A stretch of 17,338 bases of DNA, taken from an uncultured bacterium. Lineage in GTDB: Bacteria; Bacillota_I; Bacilli_A; RF39; UBA660. The position numbers were made by a program, and so were the translations under genes. The notes below the pieces were generated by a model, which did no database searches, was not told the origin of the DNA, and saw only the letters and a program-made list of their open reading frames with translations. The first letter of the stretch is position 1; each line of letters begins with the position of its first letter. Location of the stretch: positions 1 through 17,338 of the forward strand of contig CAJMOW010000014.1 in NCBI GenBank assembly GCA_905215145.1. Direction: 5' to 3'. Shown here piece after piece: positions 15,263 to 17,338 of this stretch.

Positions 15263-15795
15263 TTATTTGTTTTATAAATTTCGTCAAATCGTTCTTGAAC
15301 ATCTGGGTCAAAATCAATAGGTTTACAAGCAAAAATACTAAATATATAAGCATCAGCATATCCTTTTCCATAAGTACTTAACAAAGAAAAATATTTTTTA
15401 CTATTATTTTTTCTAATAGTTGTAATAGCTTGTTTAGCGCTTGATTTTAATCTAATATTTTCTTTTTCTAATTTATATATTCTATAACAATATTCAGCAT
15501 AATCTTCTTTAACCATTGTACGTCTTGCAAATTTCATTTCTTTAGTATGCTTTCGCATAGCTTTATGGAGAGGATTTTTTCTTAGTACTCCAACATAAGG
15601 AATAGCTACAGCTTTACCTAATTGTAAATGTTTTGCAATATTTCGTTCAAGACTTTCTACAATAGCTCTTGTTATAGCTTCATCTTCAGGATTTTTAAAA
15701 TTTAATTCTCTAATAATATCATCTTCTGTTTTATATATTATAGGATAATCATCACTAAAATATTCAGTGTCATTAGCAATATTAATATCTGCCAT
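15259..15795 (-). CDS. IHF/HU-like DNA-binding protein of crAss-like phages (178 aa)
   Basis: Residues about 38-80 resemble the HU/IHF fold: a helix (EAITRAIVESLERNIAKHL) followed by the beta turn LGKAVAIPYVGVLRKNP, which corresponds to the conserved 'G-x-x-V-x-I-P-x-x-G-x-F-x' strand of that family. A basic segment follows (MRKHTKEMKFARR, 80-92) and could be the DNA-contacting arm. The remaining 85 residues form a helical extension absent from cellular HU/IHF. IHF-like subunits are a known part of the Crassvirales structural gene set. They may condense or bend DNA in packaging, or help transcription. An inverted-repeat element with the repeated motif lies in its 5' leader (15812-15871), a possible control site. 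Confidence 0.75.
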   Translation of the reverse strand: MADINIANDTEYFSDDYPIIYKTEDDIIRELNFKNPEDEAITRAIVESLERNIAKHLQLGKAVAIPYVGVLRKNPLHKAMRKHTKEMKFARRTMVKEDYAEYCYRIYKLEKENIRLKSSAKQAITTIRKNNSKKYFSLLSTYGKGYADAYIFSIFACKPIDFDPDVQERFDEIYKTNK

Positions 15796-15811
15796 ATTAA
15801 TTATAATTAAT

Positions 15812-15871
15812 AGAATTAGATATTATTACATTCACGCCCGTAAAGGAAGAATTGCAACAATATCTAATTCT
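15812..15871 (-). repeat. 13-bp inverted-repeat hairpin in the leader of the IHF-like gene
   Basis: The arms AGAATTAGATATT (15812-15824) and AATATCTAATTCT (15859-15871) are perfectly complementary across a 34-base interval that contains motif copy D. The interval can pair further (TTGCAATTC with GAATGTAA, imperfect), which places the motif near the tip. It fills most of the 85-base gap between two genes and ends 16 bases before the ATG. It lacks a T-run on the minus strand, so it is not a typical terminator; a processing, stability or protein-binding site is more likely. Confidence 0.6.
15837..15848 (+). repeat. Repeat motif copy D (CCCGTAAAGGAA)
   Basis: The plus strand reads CCCGTAAAGGAA inside TTCACGCCCGTAAAGGAAG. 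It shares the 11-base core with copies A-C but diverges on the 5' side (CACG in place of CCCC). This copy is non-coding and sits in the loop region of the hairpin before the IHF-like gene. Confidence 0.75.
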
Positions 15872-15880
15872 CATAATATT

Positions 15881-16444
15881 TTAATTAACTTTATTTTGTT
15901 CTACAAACACTTCATTAATAGGAGTTGTAATATCATAAGAAGCGTGTATATCACAAACAGGAATAATCTTAAATTCAGGGAAATAACAATAAGGAGAATT
16001 ATTCTTGCTTTCTAATATAGTTTTACCATCTTGTTTAAAATATTCTCCAGTCATAATATCTTTACTTAATTGAGGATCATCTTTAATAAATGATCTAACT
16101 TTATCAATACTAATTGCGTTATTAGGAAGATTAATATGCTCTCCTCTTTCAATTAAAGACCTAACTATATTTACTTTATATCCTACTTTAGTATTTACTT
16201 TATTTGCATCTTCATTAGATATTTTAGCAATAATAGGTATAACTCCTACTTCTGTAGGATATTTCTTATCAATTGAAGCACTAAATTCAAATAACTTGGT
16301 TTTATAAATAATAGCAACTATTGCATAATTAGGAGCAAGATTTATATTACTTGTCATTGAATTTAATATTTCTGGAGTAAATTCTTTAATACTTGTTGGA
16401 ATAAGTAAAGAATACTTTTTAAGATTACTTTCAAGTTTAATCAT
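15881..16444 (-). CDS. Conserved crAss-type protein of unknown function (187 aa)
   Basis: ATG at 16444 (MIKLESNLKKYSLLIP). The protein appears mixed alpha/beta: strands in NYAIVAIIYKTKLFEFSASI (about 39-58) and EVGVIPIIAKIS (about 65-76), followed by VGYKVNIVRSLIERGEHINL and a helical part. There is no signal peptide, TM helix or catalytic motif that I know. I recall a similar protein upstream of the IHF-like gene in other crAss-like genomes, but I cannot confirm this without a search. Its stop is followed by the hairpin in the IHF-like gene leader, which may separate its expression from the genes downstream. Confidence 0.65.
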   Translation of the reverse strand: MIKLESNLKKYSLLIPTSIKEFTPEILNSMTSNINLAPNYAIVAIIYKTKLFEFSASIDKKYPTEVGVIPIIAKISNEDANKVNTKVGYKVNIVRSLIERGEHINLPNNAISIDKVRSFIKDDPQLSKDIMTGEYFKQDGKTILESKNNSPYCYFPEFKIIPVCDIHASYDITTPINEVFVEQNKVN

Positions 16445-16450
16445 AATAAT

Positions 16451-16567
16451 TTAATTTTTAGATTTGTTAATAGTTGTGCCTTCGCTATCACCAGCTTTAA
16501 GATAATTAATAAATTTGTTCATAATAAAATTATAATTAAAATTAGATTGTTCACTAATTATAATCAT
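16451..16567 (-). CDS. Probable microprotein (38 aa, or 23 aa from the internal ATG)
   Basis: A short open frame occupies part of the 179-base gap before the 187-residue gene. From the ATG at 16567 it gives MIIISEQSNFNYNFIMN and ends in LKAGDSEGTTINKSKN; the stop is 6 bases before the next gene. The ATG at 16522 (MNKFINYLKAG) has a better AT-rich upstream context and would give 23 residues. The C-terminal part is far less Asn/Ile-biased than random AT-rich sequence would be, and its codons for AGDSEGTT are locally GC-richer, which supports real coding. Function unknown. Confidence 0.45.
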   Translation of the reverse strand: MIIISEQSNFNYNFIMNKFINYLKAGDSEGTTINKSKN

Positions 16568-16623
16568 AAAATTCTTACTATCCAAATTTATTTTTCGTCA
16601 TCAGCATTAATGATATTATATAG

Positions 16624-17079
16624 TTATAAATTTATAACAATAGCTTTACATTTATTTGTAATAATATTTTCAGGACAATATTGAGAATTTAAAGAATATC
16701 TATTTTTAAATAAATTATCAGAATCTGGAATAAATTGTTTAATAATAATATTTTTCTTATAAAGACTATTTAAAGAATCTTTAGCATTAATATAACCATA
16801 ACCGGTAGATTGTTTTATATCAATATAAAAATCACTATTAGCATCAAAACTATATGATAATTTATTATATTCTTCATATAATCTAATTTTAGATTCTATA
16901 ATATATTTTAGAACAATACATTCTCCTTTAGACAAATCTTCAAAAACTTTTATAAGTTTTATAAGAGTATCAACTTTATTATTGTTATTCGCTTTATGAA
17001 TAAAACAACTTTCATTATTTCCTATAACATCAAATGTATTTTCGTTAATAATCTTTCCATTAAAAGTTTCACAAACCAT
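16624..17079 (-). CDS. Putative winged-helix DNA-binding protein (151 aa)
   Basis: The frame extends up to a TTG at 17136, but the first ATG is at 17079 (MVCETFNGKIINEN) and has the TTATTAAT-like upstream sequence of other genes here, so I place the start there. Helix-turn-helix-like elements follow: a helix in KGECIVLKYIIESKIRLYEE (about 51-70), then GYGYINAKDSLNSLYKKNI (about 93-111) as a candidate recognition helix. A strand-turn-strand 'wing' (IIIKQFIPDSDNLFKNRYSL) comes next. This order resembles winged-helix replication initiators or regulators of the RepL/Rep type carried by some crAss-like phages. The tentative role is control of transcription or replication. The direct repeats at 17131-17159 just upstream could be its own operator. 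Confidence 0.55.
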   Translation of the reverse strand: MVCETFNGKIINENTFDVIGNNESCFIHKANNNNKVDTLIKLIKVFEDLSKGECIVLKYIIESKIRLYEEYNKLSYSFDANSDFYIDIKQSTGYGYINAKDSLNSLYKKNIIIKQFIPDSDNLFKNRYSLNSQYCPENIITNKCKAIVINL

Positions 17080-17130
17080 ATTATTAATAACTTTTAGATC
17101 ATATCTCAAAAGTAAGTATTTTTTTTGAAA

Positions 17131-17159
17131 TATCAAATATTTTTCTTAAATTATCAAAT
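17131..17159. repeat. Direct repeats TATCAAAT x2 upstream of the winged-helix gene
   Basis: TATCAAAT occurs at 17131-17138 and 17152-17159, a centre spacing of 21 bases (two DNA turns). On the minus strand each reads ATTTGATA. The spacing is too short for a Bacteroidetes TTTG / TAnnTTTG promoter, so an operator is the more natural reading, but the AT-rich context makes chance possible. Confidence 0.3.
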
Positions 17160-17173
17160 GTTATGAAAAAGCT

Positions 17174-17191
17174 GTTAGAAGTGCTTCTAAC
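17174..17191. terminator. 18-base dyad GTTAGAAG-TG-CTTCTAAC; terminator or operator
   Basis: A perfect 8-bp inverted repeat with 2-base centre. On the minus strand it is followed, three bases later, by TTTTT (AGCTTTTTC), so it could end a minus-strand transcript entering from the right edge. The perfect symmetry would also suit a dimeric repressor. The sequence does not decide between the two. Confidence 0.4.
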
Positions 17192-17200
17192 GCAAAAACT

Positions 17201-17222
17201 AAAGATCGTGCTAACGATTTTT
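17201..17222. terminator. Hairpin AAAGATCGT-GCTA-ACGATTTTT; weak bidirectional terminator
   Basis: A 9-bp stem with one G-U pair and a 4-base loop, with T-rich 3' flanks on both strands. The GC content of the stem is low, so termination would be weak. Together with the dyad 10 bases to its left it isolates the late operon from whatever lies to the right. Confidence 0.4.
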
Positions 17223-17246
17223 GTGCTGAAAAATTTAGCTTTATTT

Positions 17247-17293
17247 CGCGCGCGCTACGCGTCAATGTACCGCACGTGCGCGCGCTCGCGCGT
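17247..17293. other. GC-rich CG-repeat block in AT-rich DNA
   Basis: About 35 of these 47 bases are G or C, against a strongly AT-rich background. The block has CGCGCGCGC-type runs at both ends, an ACGCGT site, and the perfect 10-base palindrome CGCACGTGCG at 17271-17280. The outer CG runs can pair to form a long hairpin. It may be a regulatory or replication-related site, or a host-like intergenic sequence acquired by recombination. I cannot name a known element. Confidence 0.5.
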
Positions 17294-17300
17294 AAGAAGT

Positions 17301-17325
17301 ATTTATATATTATTAATATATAAAT
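17301..17325. repeat. 25-base AT palindrome
   Basis: ATTTATATATTA and TAATATATAAAT are perfectly complementary around a single T. It follows the GC-rich block by 7 bases. Such an AT dyad next to a GC hairpin could be an unwinding or protein-binding site, though long AT palindromes also arise by chance in this composition. Confidence 0.4.
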
Positions 17326-17338
17326 ATCTAATATATAA

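Larger units (their letters stand above)
17150..17323 (+). pseudogene. Start-less plus-strand reading frame of doubtful status (57 codons)
   Basis: Between stops at 17147 and 17321 the frame reads IIKCYEKAVRSASNAKTKDR and continues with ANDFCAEKFSFISRALR. Its first half has a protein-like codon rhythm (many GCT, GAA, GAT, AAA) but no ATG or other common start. A second plus-strand frame, from the ATG at 17163 (MKKLLEVLLTQKLK) and open to the window end, overlaps it and looks less natural. The second half of both frames is formed by the GC-rich block. It may be the remnant of a gene, a frameshifted gene, or not coding at all. Confidence 0.25.

Noticed and set aside
16568..16623. Tiny minus-strand frame MLMTKNKFG upstream of the microprotein
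   Set aside because: Nine codons with no supporting signal; expected by chance.
17080..17136. N-terminal extension of the winged-helix protein from a TTG at 17136
   Set aside because: No ATG in this part; the first ATG at 17079 has a fitting upstream sequence. Not excluded, only less likely.
1..17338. Stop-codon reassignment (TAG or TGA read as amino acid), known in some crAss-like phages
   Set aside because: All long genes are complete under the standard code, and TGA is used as a stop at 424 and 15259; no gene is split by an in-frame TAG or TGA.
1..17338. CRISPR array, retron, diversity-generating retroelement or transposon
   Set aside because: No regularly spaced repeats, reverse transcriptase, transposase or template/variable repeat pair was found.

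Overview
The window is the packaging, structural and lysis part of a tailed phage genome. It most likely comes from a crAss-like phage (order Crassvirales) infecting a gut Bacteroidales host. The evidence is the recognisable large terminase, portal and HK97-type major capsid proteins of the crAss family in the order TerL - portal - acidic scaffold-like protein - major capsid protein, all on the minus strand. An IHF/HU-like protein, a PD-(D/E)XK nuclease and a small HExxH protein lie just upstream, and the DNA is very AT-rich. Genes are tightly packed, with short gaps or ATGA/8-14-base overlaps. Start codons follow AT-rich stretches (AATTAAT-like), not Shine-Dalgarno sequences, as is usual in Bacteroidetes and their phages. 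The standard genetic code reads every long gene without interruption. Layout, in the direction of transcription (right to left). Right edge, 17137-17338: a non-minus-coding control-like region. It holds two 8-base direct repeats, two hairpins or dyads, a 47-base very GC-rich block, an AT palindrome and a start-less plus-strand reading frame of doubtful status. Then come a winged-helix-like protein (16624-17079), a microprotein (about 16451-16567) and a conserved protein of unknown function (15881-16444). They are followed by the IHF-like protein (15259-15795), a 199-residue protein of unknown role, an HExxH metallopeptidase-like protein and a RecB/Cas4-type nuclease. Lysis cassette, 11687-13328: a lipoprotein-like spanin candidate, a small basic protein, a GH108 muramidase, and two strongly overlapping membrane-anchored proteins that look like spanin components. 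Morphogenesis, 1105-11685: TerL, portal, then a 287-base spacer containing a terminator and a structured element. After the spacer come the scaffold-like protein, major capsid protein, a 393-residue structural-type protein, a connector/ring-type protein and a probable abundant virion protein, ended by a strong terminator at 1002-1058. Left edge: a holin-like one-TM protein, a small unknown protein and the first 67 codons of a small conserved protein that leaves the window. How the parts work together: TerL and portal form the packaging motor, and the scaffold-like and capsid proteins build the head. The connector-type proteins would join head to tail, and the muramidase with the membrane proteins would release progeny. 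The IHF-like protein, nuclease and metallopeptidase-like protein probably serve DNA condensation, DNA processing or virion assembly; these last roles are inference. The most unusual observation is an 11-base motif, CCCGTAAAGGA, found four times: twice inside unrelated coding frames and twice inside 13-base inverted repeats in the two intergenic gaps that split the operon. At this base composition chance does not easily explain it.
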